Part shown: piece after piece, positions 6,624 through 13,552 of the stretch
Numbering within the stretch: position 1 is the stretch's first letter
Layout of the letters: every line of letters starts with the position of its first letter
Assembly: GCA_000432895.1 (NCBI GenBank)
Contig: FR889406.1
Span: 24,611-51,077 of the forward strand
From: Firmicutes bacterium CAG:449
GTDB taxonomy: Bacteria > Bacillota_I > Bacilli_A > RFN20 > CAG-449
DNA length: 26,467 nt
Reading direction: 5' to 3'
Made by a program: the position numbers and the translations under genes
Notes under the pieces: model-generated
Told to the model about the DNA's origin: nothing
Databases searched by the model: none
Seen by the model: only the letters and a program-made list of their open reading frames with translations

Positions 6624-7318
6624 TCTATTTCTTCCACCTTTTGAGGATTTTTATTAATAATTACATCTTCAACTTTTCCATTTTTAAACTTGATAACCTT
6701 ATCCGCCATCGGAGCAATTGCACTATTATGAGTAATAATAATTACTGTGATATGATACACTCTTGATTGTTTTTCAAGTAAAGATAAAATTTGTTTACCA
6801 GTCTTATAATCTAAAGCTCCTGTAGGTTCATCACATAATAATATTTTTGGGTTTTTAGCAATAGCACGAGCAATCGCCACTCTTTGTTGTTCACCACCAG
6901 ATAATTGAGAAGGAAAATTTTGTTTACGATCTTTTAAGCCCACACTATCAAGAATAGTATTAGGATTATGATAGTTTTTACATAATTGAACAGCTAATTC
7001 AACATTTTCTAAAGCAGTTAAATTTTGAACCAAATTATAAAATTGAAAAATAAATCCGATATCATTTCTACGATACTTAATTAAATCTTTATTAGATAAT
7101 TTTGCAATATTAACATTATCCACTAAAACATCACCTTTAGTTGGCGAGTCCATTCCACCTAAAATATTTAAGCAAGTAGTTTTTCCAGCCCCACTAGGGC
7201 CAAGAATAACCACTAATTCACCTTTTTCAATTTCAAAATTAGTATCATCTAAAGCATTAATAGATACTTCACCCATTTTGTAAGTTTTATAAACATTTTT
7301 TAATTCAATATAAGCCAT
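6617..7318 (-). CDS. ABC transporter ATP-binding protein, MacB/LolD type
   Basis: This 233-aa ATPase partners the FtsX-like permease. It has the Walker A motif GPSGAGKTT, the Q-loop FIFQFYNLVQNLTALENVELA typical of MacB/LolD ATPases, the signature LSGGEQQRVAIARA, the Walker B motif ILLCDEPTGALD and the H-loop IIITHN. The ATG at 7318 is preferred because GGAG lies 9 nt upstream; a TTG 15 nt earlier overlaps that ribosome site. It is the first gene of a two-gene operon with a 7-nt overlap into the permease. A TATAAT box is at 7350-7345 on the minus strand, so this operon is transcribed separately from the sigma/anti-sigma pair upstream, which ends in a strong terminator. Confidence 0.94.
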   Translation of the reverse strand: MAYIELKNVYKTYKMGEVSINALDDTNFEIEKGELVVILGPSGAGKTTCLNILGGMDSPTKGDVLVDNVNIAKLSNKDLIKYRRNDIGFIFQFYNLVQNLTALENVELAVQLCKNYHNPNTILDSVGLKDRKQNFPSQLSGGEQQRVAIARAIAKNPKILLCDEPTGALDYKTGKQILSLLEKQSRVYHITVIIITHNSAIAPMADKVIKFKNGKVEDVIINKNPQKVEEIEW

Positions 7319-7344
7319 AAAATTACACTCCAATTTATAAATAA

Positions 7345-7350
7345 ATTATA
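7345..7350 (-). promoter_or_regulatory. Candidate -10 box of the MacB/LolD-type ABC operon
   Basis: A perfect TATAAT on the minus strand, 27 nt before the ATG at 7318, with a T-rich stretch upstream and no convincing -35 box. It lies between the terminator of the anti-sigma gene and the ATPase ribosome site. Confidence 0.45.
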
Positions 7351-7373
7351 TTAAAAAAAAATAAAAAAAACAC

Positions 7374-7409
7374 TTAAAAAAAGAAGATGCTAATTTTTAA
7401 CATCTTCTT
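7374..7409 (-). terminator. Rho-independent terminator after the anti-sigma gene
   Basis: On the minus strand, AAGAAGATG (7409-7401) pairs perfectly with CATCTTCTT (7389-7381) around an 11-nt loop and runs straight into T7. It begins 8 nt after the anti-sigma stop codon. Confidence 0.9.
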
Positions 7410-7416
7410 ATATAAC

Positions 7417-8763
7417 TTAATTCTTCTTTAAATTATTAATTAATTCTTGTTTTCTTTTTTCAATCTCTTCTTTGGCCTTCTTTATATCTTCACCATGTGC
7501 ATTTTCAAAATCTTCAAAGAATTTATCTTTTGTTTTATTTATTTCTTCTTCAAATGAAGCAGTTTTACTAGTTAAATAAGCATTAATTTCTTCTTCAGAC
7601 TTTAATTCATCTTTAATTTTATTTAAAGAATCTAAAGCTTTTTGCAATTTATCTTTAATATATTCAATCGAAGTTGTAGCACTTTCTTTATAAGAATTTA
7701 ATGTACTTTCTAAACTATTTAAAGTTAATTCCGCTGCATTAAGTTGAGCTTTTAAAGTTTCAGTAATTAAGCCATCTTCTCCACTTTCATTAATCTTATT
7801 TTTTAAAACAATTACTTCATTTTTTGCTTCAATTACTTTTTTATAAGCTTTTTGATAAGAAGATTCTTCACTAACTAAATTATCATAAATAGCTTCATCA
7901 AGTTCAGTATAAAAACTTGAAATAGTATTATAAGCAAGATTATATGCTTCAATAGTTGCTTTATAAACAAGTGAAGAAAATGATGACAAAGAATTTTTGA
8001 TTACTTCATTTTCTGTTAAGTTAATCTTTGAATTTTTAGCTTGATTATAATAATATTCTAATTGTTCTGAATAAATAGAGGATCTTTCAAGTTGGTAAGC
8101 AGCAATATATTTTAATAATTGCTCCATAGACATATTTTGAACATCTTCTTTTTTTAATGATGGATCTTGTTTTAAAACATATTCTTCAAGTTCACTTCTA
8201 GTATATTTATTGATTTCCTTAATAGTAGAAGTAATATTAAATTTTTCACAAGCATCAGAAATATATGATTTAACATCATTAACAAGTTGATCATATGCTT
8301 CTTTATCACTAGAAATAGAAATCTTAATATTATTTTGATCTATAGTAACATTACCATTCAATAAATATCCAGATTCATTTTCCACTTTAATGATAATTTC
8401 AAGAGCCTCTTTTAAATCTTTATCAACAAGATCTTCTTCGTAAACTATCATCTTTCCTTCATCATTATCGCCTCGAACAGACATAACTTTATTATTTTTA
8501 TCAACAACAAGTTCCACACTAGGATTAACATCAACACTCACTAAAGCATTTGCTTCTTGAACAATATTAGCATTCTTCACTACACAAATAGTAACTACAG
8601 ATGCTGCAACAACACTAACTCCTGCAATAGATGCAAATAAAATTTTCTTATTCATAAAACTCTTCCTTTCTGAAAATTCAATTTGTGAAGAAATTTGATT
8701 TTGAATATTAGGTGCTTTAAATTTTTTTAGGAAGTTTTTTTTATATTTTTTCTCTACGTTCAT
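7417..8763 (-). CDS. RsgI-like membrane anti-sigma factor
   Basis: This 448-aa single-pass membrane protein is predicted to hold the adjacent ECF sigma factor inactive. Residues 1-40 are a basic cytoplasmic segment and 41-62 a membrane segment (ILFASIAGVSVVAASVVTICVV). Then comes the RsgI signature VSVDVNPSVELVVDKNNKVM (residues about 75-94). In studied RsgI proteins the chain self-cleaves between the Asn and Pro of this motif, here N80-P81. From about residue 290 the protein is charged and helical, predicted coiled coil, ending KEEIEKRKQELINNLKKN. It has none of the carbohydrate-binding domains found on clostridial RsgI proteins. Its ATG overlaps the sigma stop codon (ATGA). The family call is firm for the motif region; the C-terminal sensor part is unlike anything I recognise. 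Confidence 0.82.
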   Translation of the reverse strand: MNVEKKYKKNFLKKFKAPNIQNQISSQIEFSERKSFMNKKILFASIAGVSVVAASVVTICVVKNANIVQEANALVSVDVNPSVELVVDKNNKVMSVRGDNDEGKMIVYEEDLVDKDLKEALEIIIKVENESGYLLNGNVTIDQNNIKISISSDKEAYDQLVNDVKSYISDACEKFNITSTIKEINKYTRSELEEYVLKQDPSLKKEDVQNMSMEQLLKYIAAYQLERSSIYSEQLEYYYNQAKNSKINLTENEVIKNSLSSFSSLVYKATIEAYNLAYNTISSFYTELDEAIYDNLVSEESSYQKAYKKVIEAKNEVIVLKNKINESGEDGLITETLKAQLNAAELTLNSLESTLNSYKESATTSIEYIKDKLQKALDSLNKIKDELKSEEEINAYLTSKTASFEEEINKTKDKFFEDFENAHGEDIKKAKEEIEKRKQELINNLKKN

Positions 8764-9275
8764 CTTTTTTCCTCCTCATAATGCTTTCTTAAGATTTTAA
8801 GAGCTTTATAATACTTTCCTTGAACTAAACCAATTGACTCTTTCATTTCATCTGCTATTTCTTGAAACGAATAATCAAGAATTACTTTTTTATAAACAAT
8901 TTTTGCTTCTTCTTTATCTAACAAATGATTTAAAGTTATGCTTACCATAAATAAAGAATTATCCTCTTCATACGAAGCGTTATCAGGAATACTTAAAGTT
9001 TCCTTATTATTCTTTCTTTTTCTATAAGCATTTAAAGCACAATTTTTAGCAATTGTAGCGATATATTGTTTAAAATTACCATTATCAACATAATTTTCAA
9101 TATCATTCATTAATTTAATAAATGTATCTTGTAAAATATCTTGAGCAGCAGTTTCATCTTTAACAATATCAAGTGCTATATAATAAACTAATTTATAATA
9201 TTGTTTATAAATAATATTAAAAGCATACTTTTTTCTTTTTTTTAAATCTTGGATAACCATCGCATCAACAATCAT
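8760..9275 (-). CDS. ECF-type RNA polymerase sigma factor
   Basis: This 171-aa sigma-70 family factor of the extracytoplasmic type directs RNA polymerase to its own promoters when released from the anti-sigma protein. Region 2 (residues about 17-85) includes YYIALDIVKDETAAQDILQDTFIKL and the core-binding/-10 helix IATIAKNCALNAYRKRK. Region 4 (about 110-165) has the helix-turn-helix YSFQEIADEMKESIGLVQGKYYKALKIL. The ATG at 9275 follows AGGAGG by 4-5 nt. The stop codon TGA overlaps the next gene's ATG, which shows that TGA is a stop in this organism. Target genes are not visible; autoregulation is usual for such pairs. Confidence 0.93.
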   Translation of the reverse strand: MIVDAMVIQDLKKRKKYAFNIIYKQYYKLVYYIALDIVKDETAAQDILQDTFIKLMNDIENYVDNGNFKQYIATIAKNCALNAYRKRKNNKETLSIPDNASYEEDNSLFMVSITLNHLLDKEEAKIVYKKVILDYSFQEIADEMKESIGLVQGKYYKALKILRKHYEEEKR

Positions 9276-9323
9276 TTTTCCTCCTACTTACTATAACAAT
9301 GTAAACTAGTGAAATTATTTAAA

Positions 9324-9351
9324 ATTATAATAAAAATTTTTATTAATGGAA
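9324..9351 (-). promoter_or_regulatory. Candidate promoter of the sigma/anti-sigma operon
   Basis: On the minus strand, TATAAT (9329-9324) is preceded 16 nt upstream by TTCCAT (9351-9346). The spacer is itself a perfect 16-bp palindrome, AATAAAAATTTTTATT (9330-9345), which could bind a regulator or simply curve the DNA. The -35 match is modest. Confidence 0.4.
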
Positions 9352-9381
9352 AAAAAACTTGTTTTAATATGCAAAAACAAG
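9350..9381 (-). terminator. Terminator hairpin upstream of the sigma-factor gene
   Basis: On the minus strand, CTTGTTTT (9381-9374) pairs perfectly with AAAACAAG (9365-9358) around an 8-nt loop and is followed by T8. It points toward the sigma gene from upstream, so it would stop transcripts before they reach it. It either insulates the operon or ends a short unannotated minus-strand RNA. Confidence 0.7.
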
Positions 9382-9428
9382 CAAATATGTTACTTAAATA
9401 TAATTAATATTATTTATAAATTACTTTA

Positions 9429-9457
9429 TTGATATAAGCTGTAATTATAAATATAAT
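9429..9457 (+). promoter_or_regulatory. Promoter of the lipoprotein/ArsR operon
   Basis: TTGATA (9429-9434), a 17-nt spacer and a perfect TATAAT (9452-9457) lie 42 nt before the lipoprotein ATG. This is one of the best consensus promoters in the window. Confidence 0.75.
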
Positions 9458-9498
9458 TATTTTGAAATAGAATCATTTTAATTTTCATGGAGGATTTT

Positions 9499-10257
9499 AT
9501 GAAAAAATTATTTTTATTAATAAGTTTATTATTATTTGGATGCAATCAGATAGTTTCATCAAGTCAATATGTTACTTCTTCTAATAGTACATCAAGCGAA
9601 ACATCTAACTCAGTAGAAACTACTTTGTCTTTAACAAGTAATACTTCATCAAATGATAATACTTCTTCAGTAAGTCAAACTGAAAGTACTTCACAAACAT
9701 CTTCAAATAATATACTTAACCCTGATGGAAGTAAAAAATTACCTGCTCCAGAAAATATAAATAATAAATATTCTATTGGAAACAACAATCAAACTATGTC
9801 ATCATTTACTTTTTCTTCATCTATGCCAGATTATTTTCGAGGAATCTATGGAAACAATTTTGTTGAAGAATACTATGCAAATGGGCAATTAAAAATAACA
9901 AGCGATAATAACGCTAAACAAGGCTTTCAAACTGGAATGTTTATTTCAAATAAAACATTAGAAGTTAGATTACAGATTGGTGAAATGCATCCAAAACAAA
10001 AAGCGAATTACGATAAAACTAAACCTATTTTATTAATCTATGCATATAACGATAATAGTGAATTACTTCAACAAATATCGATTGATAAAGATGTTTTTAC
10101 TTCTAAGAAAGAAAATAATTATATTAAATTTTATATTAAAAACGCTAAAGAAATTTCTTATTTAGAAGTTAGAGCAATTCAATTACCATATGATAACAGT
10201 CGTTCATATAATTTTGGTTTTAAAGGGATAGATTTAATAGCTTGGATGTATGAATAA
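9499..10257 (+). CDS. Putative lipoprotein with Ser/Thr-rich linker
   Basis: This 252-aa protein starts MKKLFLLISLLLFGC, a lipoprotein signal whose lipobox LFGC predicts cleavage before Cys15 and lipid attachment to the outer face of the membrane. Residues about 18-80 are very rich in Ser and Thr, a flexible linker. The rest (about 85-252) is a compact domain rich in strands, with LEVRLQIGEMHPKQK and a conserved-looking end NFGFKGIDLIAWMYE. I do not recognise the domain; it could be a ligand-binding or carbohydrate-binding fold. The ATG at 9499 is preferred over one at 9487 because GGAGG lies 5 nt before it and overlaps the earlier ATG. The ArsR-type regulator gene follows after 37 nt, so the two are probably one operon. 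Confidence 0.8.
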   Translation: MKKLFLLISLLLFGCNQIVSSSQYVTSSNSTSSETSNSVETTLSLTSNTSSNDNTSSVSQTESTSQTSSNNILNPDGSKKLPAPENINNKYSIGNNNQTMSSFTFSSSMPDYFRGIYGNNFVEEYYANGQLKITSDNNAKQGFQTGMFISNKTLEVRLQIGEMHPKQKANYDKTKPILLIYAYNDNSELLQQISIDKDVFTSKKENNYIKFYIKNAKEISYLEVRAIQLPYDNSRSYNFGFKGIDLIAWMYE

Positions 10258-10294
10258 ATAAAATTATGCTAACACTATCCTTAAGGAGTAAGTT

Positions 10295-10558
10295 ATGCAA
10301 AAAGGAAAAGCTAGTAAACTATTTAACGCTTTAAGTGATGAATCAAGAATTACCATTTTAAAAACTCTTTATCATAATAATTCAATGTATGCAAGTGAGT
10401 TATTAAATCTTGTTGAATGTGGACAATCCACTTTATCTTATCATATGTCTATTCTTCTAGAGGCAAATTTAGTATCATCATATAAAAGACAAAGAAAAGT
10501 ATATTATAACTGTAATAAACCATTAGTTAATGAATTAATGGAATATATTAAAAATTAA
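10295..10558 (+). CDS. ArsR-family winged-helix transcriptional regulator
   Basis: This 87-aa protein is almost entirely one ArsR/SmtB-type winged helix: KLFNALSDESRITILKTL at the start, the recognition region CGQSTLSYHMSILLEANLVSSYKRQRKVYY, and a short C-terminal helix. It has one Cys-Gly pair (VECGQS) at the start of the recognition helix, the place where metal-sensing members carry CxC; a single Cys makes metal sensing uncertain. The family binds DNA as a dimer and usually represses its own operon. AAGGAG lies 6 nt before the ATG. The gene follows the lipoprotein gene by 37 nt and immediately precedes the 33-bp-period repeat array. Confidence 0.88.
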   Translation: MQKGKASKLFNALSDESRITILKTLYHNNSMYASELLNLVECGQSTLSYHMSILLEANLVSSYKRQRKVYYNCNKPLVNELMEYIKN

Positions 10559-10670
10559 AAACTTGTAAATTTCTATGAAAAAAAGTATCTAAAACTTGTA
10601 AATTAAGCATTAAAAAATGTATTAAAACTTGTAAATACATCTTAATTTTTATTAATAAAACTTGTATAAT
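10558..10670 (+). repeat. Four direct repeats AAAACTTGTAAAT with an exact 33-bp period
   Basis: The 13-bp core AAAACTTGTAAAT is perfect at 10558-10570, 10591-10603 and 10624-10636. A fourth copy, AAAACTTGTATAAT, is at 10657-10670. Every start is 33 bp from the last. The 20-bp stretches between are unlike one another apart from high A/T. The first copy touches the ArsR stop codon; the fourth contains the TATAAT of the ATPase promoter. Confidence 0.95.
10665..10670 (+). promoter_or_regulatory. -10 box of the AAA ATPase gene, inside the fourth repeat
   Basis: A perfect TATAAT, 18 nt before the ATG at 10689, leaves a leader of only about 12 nt with AGAGGA as ribosome site. A weak -35 (TTAATT, 10642-10647) lies 17 nt upstream, so activation by a protein bound to the repeats is plausible. 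Confidence 0.6.
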
Positions 10671-10688
10671 ATGTTTAGAGGAAAACAT

Positions 10689-12038
10689 ATGGAAAGATTA
10701 AAATTACAGGAATTAATTAATTGGTATAAGAAAAAACGTCGTAAGCCTTTAGTTATATGGGGAGCTAGACAAGTTGGAAAAACTTATCTAATTAAAAATA
10801 TATTTGCCAAACGCTATTTTAAAGATTATCTATATATTGACTTAAAAAAAGATGATGATGCAAGAAATTTCTTTTCAACAACCTCAAATGCACAAAAATA
10901 TCTAAGTTATATAGAAGCAAGATATAATAAGAAAATTACTGAAGATGTTCTTCTTATTTTCGATGAAGTACAGCAATGTCATCAAGTTTTATCATCCTTA
11001 AAATATTTTAAACAAGATTACCCTTCTTTACCAGTTATAGCTACAGGATCTATGGTTAGATTATCACTTAGACATGAAGAAACTAAAAATACAAACGATG
11101 AATTTTTATTTCCAGTTGGTGCCATCGATTCATTAAATATATATCCTTTAAATTTTGAAGAATACCTTTTAAACACAAATAACACATTATTAAATAGAAT
11201 AAAAGAAGCCTATAAAAATAAAATTCCTCTTCAATCATATGAACATGAACTTGCTCTTGATTCATTATATGAATTTTTAACTATTGGTGGTTTACCTGAA
11301 GCATTAAATATTTTTATTGAAGATAAATCATATGTTGATGCAAGAAATGAAATAAAAAATATTTACGATAATTATTTATCTGACATGGATTTATATAATG
11401 TTTCAAATGAAACCATTTTAAAAACAAGAAATGTATTTAAAAATATTTTTTCACAGCTTAATAAAGAAAATAAAAATTTTAAAATAACTCAAATAGAAAA
11501 AGGTAAATCAAATAGAGATTATTTTAACGCCTATCAATGGTTAGAACTTGCAAGAATTGTTTATAGAAGCAAAAGAAAAACAGGTAAAGTTAATTTACCA
11601 TTAATTGAAGAAGATGAAGGAACTTTTAGATTATATTTATCTGATATTGGAATGTTTACATATCAAAGCAAAATTAATCAAGCAGATTTTTTTGTTAAAG
11701 ATAAAAGAAATACTCTACCAGGTATCTTTTATGAAAACTATGTAGCAACAGAATTAGCAGCCAAAGATATACCATTATTTTATTGGGTAGGAAACAACAC
11801 TAATGAATTTGAATTTATAGTTGAAAATAATGGAAAAATATTACCAATAGATGTTAAAAAAAGTGGAGGAAAATTAAACTCACTAGAATCATTTAGAAAA
11901 TGTAACCCTAAATCAACTGCAATAAAGATTTCTACCAATAATTTTGGATATAATCAAGAAAATGATATTTTAACAATTCCACTTTATGAAGTTTTCTTAT
12001 TAGCGGATGATTTAGCAAATAATAGAAAAATAATATAG
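10689..12038 (+). CDS. AAA ATPase with C-terminal DUF4143/PD-(D/E)XK-like domain
   Basis: This 449-aa protein belongs to the widespread AAA plus DUF4143 ATPase family, whose function is not settled. It has the Walker A motif GARQVGKT (residues 25-32), Walker B VLLIFDEVQQ (about 87-96), sensor-like IATGSMVRL, then FPVGAIDSLNIYPLNFEEYL and TIGGLPEAL typical of the family. The C-terminal domain contains YENYVATELA and, near residues 372-392, FEFIVENNGKILPIDVKKSG, the E...D-x-K arrangement of PD-(D/E)XK nuclease-like folds. The ATG at 10689 follows AGAGGA by 6 nt; earlier in-frame starts at 10662 (TTG) and 10671 lie in or next to the promoter. It ends at a bidirectional terminator. Members of this family often occur in many copies per genome; a second related protein ends the window. 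Confidence 0.88.
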   Translation: MERLKLQELINWYKKKRRKPLVIWGARQVGKTYLIKNIFAKRYFKDYLYIDLKKDDDARNFFSTTSNAQKYLSYIEARYNKKITEDVLLIFDEVQQCHQVLSSLKYFKQDYPSLPVIATGSMVRLSLRHEETKNTNDEFLFPVGAIDSLNIYPLNFEEYLLNTNNTLLNRIKEAYKNKIPLQSYEHELALDSLYEFLTIGGLPEALNIFIEDKSYVDARNEIKNIYDNYLSDMDLYNVSNETILKTRNVFKNIFSQLNKENKNFKITQIEKGKSNRDYFNAYQWLELARIVYRSKRKTGKVNLPLIEEDEGTFRLYLSDIGMFTYQSKINQADFFVKDKRNTLPGIFYENYVATELAAKDIPLFYWVGNNTNEFEFIVENNGKILPIDVKKSGGKLNSLESFRKCNPKSTAIKISTNNFGYNQENDILTIPLYEVFLLADDLANNRKII

Positions 12039-12042
12039 AAGT

Positions 12043-12073
12043 AAAAAAATTCATCTGATACGATGAATTTTTT
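12043..12073. terminator. Bidirectional terminator between convergent genes
   Basis: AAAAAATTCATC (12044-12055) pairs perfectly with GATGAATTTTTT (12062-12073) around a 6-nt loop. With A-tract on one side and T-tract on the other it can stop both the ATPase transcript (plus) and the DegV transcript (minus). Confidence 0.88.
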
Positions 12074-12079
12074 AATGCT

Positions 12080-12952
12080 TTATTTAATAAAATCATATAA
12101 TGATTTACCAAATTTTTTAGAAACCAGTAAACCAAATGTTCCAGGACCACAATGAGCGCAAACATTAATTGCAATTGGTAAAACAGCAGTTTGATAGCCA
12201 TTTAAGAAAATATTTAATTCACTTTTTAAGAATTCAATTAAAGACTCATCACAATCAAAAGAAACAAGTGTATAATCATAATCCTCTTTAGGAAATTTTT
12301 GAACTAATTCATTAATCTTATCATGCATAGTTCTTTTTACATTTTTAGTAATTGAATCTTTTTCTAATGCTCCATCTTTAAAACATAAAACAGGTTTAAT
12401 ACCAATAAGGTTACATAAAGCCGCAATAGTAGGTGAAATTCTTCCACCATTTTTTAAAGCTTTTAAATTCTCAGGAATAAATACTACAAAACTATCTTCT
12501 TTTCTTTTTTCAATTTCATCTTTAATTTCTAAAGGCGATTTACCATTTTGAAGCATTTCATATGCACATAAAACATGCGAAAGCATCAAAGAACATACTG
12601 AATATGAATCAATAACTATAATCTTATTATCAAAATATTCTCTTGATATATCATTAAATAATGTATTCATTGATGATAATTTACTAGAAATAGTAAAATG
12701 AATAATTTGATCATATCCTTGAGCAAAAATATTTTTAAAATATTCTATAATATCTCCAGGAGGAGGCGTTGATGTTTTAATAGATTTATTGCCTCTCATA
12801 GAAGCTAATAATTCATCTTGAGAAATAGTAACTCCATCTAAATACTCCACTCCATCAACAATAACATTTAATGGGAAAACAAAAATATTTAAATCCTTAG
12901 CAAGATCTTTATTAATAGTACATGACGTATCCGTTGATAATGCGATTTTCAT
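12080..12952 (-). CDS. DegV family protein (fatty-acid binding)
   Basis: This 290-aa DegV/FakB-family protein binds a fatty acid; in studied Firmicutes it presents the fatty acid to the kinase FakA for incorporation into phospholipids. Visible family marks are the start MKIALSTDTSC, the segment VFPLNVIVDGVEYLDG, the motif TSTPPPG (residues 60-66; TSQPSPG in many relatives), NGGRISP with preceding ALK (head-group contact loop), and the C-terminal AHCGPGTFGLL. The length is normal. AAAGGA lies 7 nt before the ATG. No fakA gene is in the window. It is transcribed from its own extended -10 promoter and ends at the bidirectional hairpin. Confidence 0.92.
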   Translation of the reverse strand: MKIALSTDTSCTINKDLAKDLNIFVFPLNVIVDGVEYLDGVTISQDELLASMRGNKSIKTSTPPPGDIIEYFKNIFAQGYDQIIHFTISSKLSSMNTLFNDISREYFDNKIIVIDSYSVCSLMLSHVLCAYEMLQNGKSPLEIKDEIEKRKEDSFVVFIPENLKALKNGGRISPTIAALCNLIGIKPVLCFKDGALEKDSITKNVKRTMHDKINELVQKFPKEDYDYTLVSFDCDESLIEFLKSELNIFLNGYQTAVLPIAINVCAHCGPGTFGLLVSKKFGKSLYDFIK

Positions 12953-12976
12953 AGTTAAATCCTTTCATTAACACGA

Positions 12977-12985
12977 ATTATACCA
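12977..12985 (-). promoter_or_regulatory. Extended -10 promoter of the DegV gene
   Basis: On the minus strand TGGTATAAT is an ideal extended -10 (TGnTATAAT), 24 nt before the ATG at 12952. No good -35 box is present, as is common when the extended -10 is perfect. Confidence 0.65.
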
Positions 12986-13031
12986 CACTTTACACCATTT
13001 TTGTATAATAATTTCGAATTAGTGACATTTA

Positions 13032-13490
13032 TCAAAGTATTTTTCTTAAAACTTCTTTTTCATTTTTATCACGTAAAGAATAAAATTCGGAAACTAAATC
13101 GTCATCAATTACTCTAAACATTTCTAATAAATCTTCCGCTAAAGGATAATTATTTAATTCACTTTTCTTTATCCAAAACACTTTACCTTCACTAGAAGAT
13201 TTTAATTCACCAAAAAACTCATTACATTTAAAACAAAAAGTAATATACCTAGCCCCACATAAATTAGTCCAATGAGAAACTCCACATAATTTAGGATTTT
13301 TAATATCTAAATTTGTTTCTTCTTTAATTTCACGAATAGTCGATTCTACAATTGATTCATCTTTTTCTAGATGACCACCTGGAAAAGTAATCCCTGGCCA
13401 TGTTTTTTTCGTTCTTTCTTGAACCAAAATATTTTCTCCATCATAAATTAAACACATATTTGTTAAAATAACATTTTCACTTCGAGCCAT
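13032..13490 (-). CDS. Nudix hydrolase (MutT/8-oxo-dGTP type)
   Basis: This 152-aa pyrophosphohydrolase acts on nucleoside diphosphates linked to another group. The Nudix box spans residues about 39-61: GHLEKDE then SIVESTI then REIKEETNL, fitting G-x5-E-x7-R-E-U-x-E-E-x-G-U except that the late Gly is Asn60. The catalytic metal ligands R53, E54, E57 and E58 are all present. The upstream WPGITFPGGHLE and downstream GVSHWTNLCGARYITFCFKC fit the MutT/YjhB-like group that cleans oxidised nucleotides, but the substrate is not certain. AGGAG lies 6 nt before the ATG. A TATAAT box at 13519-13514 (minus), just after the terminator of the upstream operon, could drive it. Confidence 0.9.
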   Translation of the reverse strand: MARSENVILTNMCLIYDGENILVQERTKKTWPGITFPGGHLEKDESIVESTIREIKEETNLDIKNPKLCGVSHWTNLCGARYITFCFKCNEFFGELKSSSEGKVFWIKKSELNNYPLAEDLLEMFRVIDDDLVSEFYSLRDKNEKEVLRKIL

Positions 13491-13520
13491 ATTAATCTCC
13501 TAAACAAGATTTTATTATAA

Positions 13521-13552
13521 AGAAAAAATAAGAAGAAATCTCTCCTTATTTT
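13521..13552 (-). terminator. Terminator of the SipW-type operon
   Basis: On the minus strand AAAATAAG (13552-13545) pairs with CTTATTTT (13532-13525); the stem extends by G-T and A-T pairs toward a small loop and is followed by T-rich sequence. It overlaps the stop codon of the 761-aa protein gene. Confidence 0.75.

Noticed and set aside
9330..9345. 16-bp palindrome AATAAAAATTTTTATT as a definite operator
   Set aside because: Made only of A and T in a region of nearly pure A/T, where such palindromes arise easily; kept only as a note on the promoter.
10558..10670. CRISPR-like array
   Set aside because: The repeated core is only 13 bp with 20-bp A/T-rich gaps, four copies, no cas genes nearby, and the last copy is part of a promoter.
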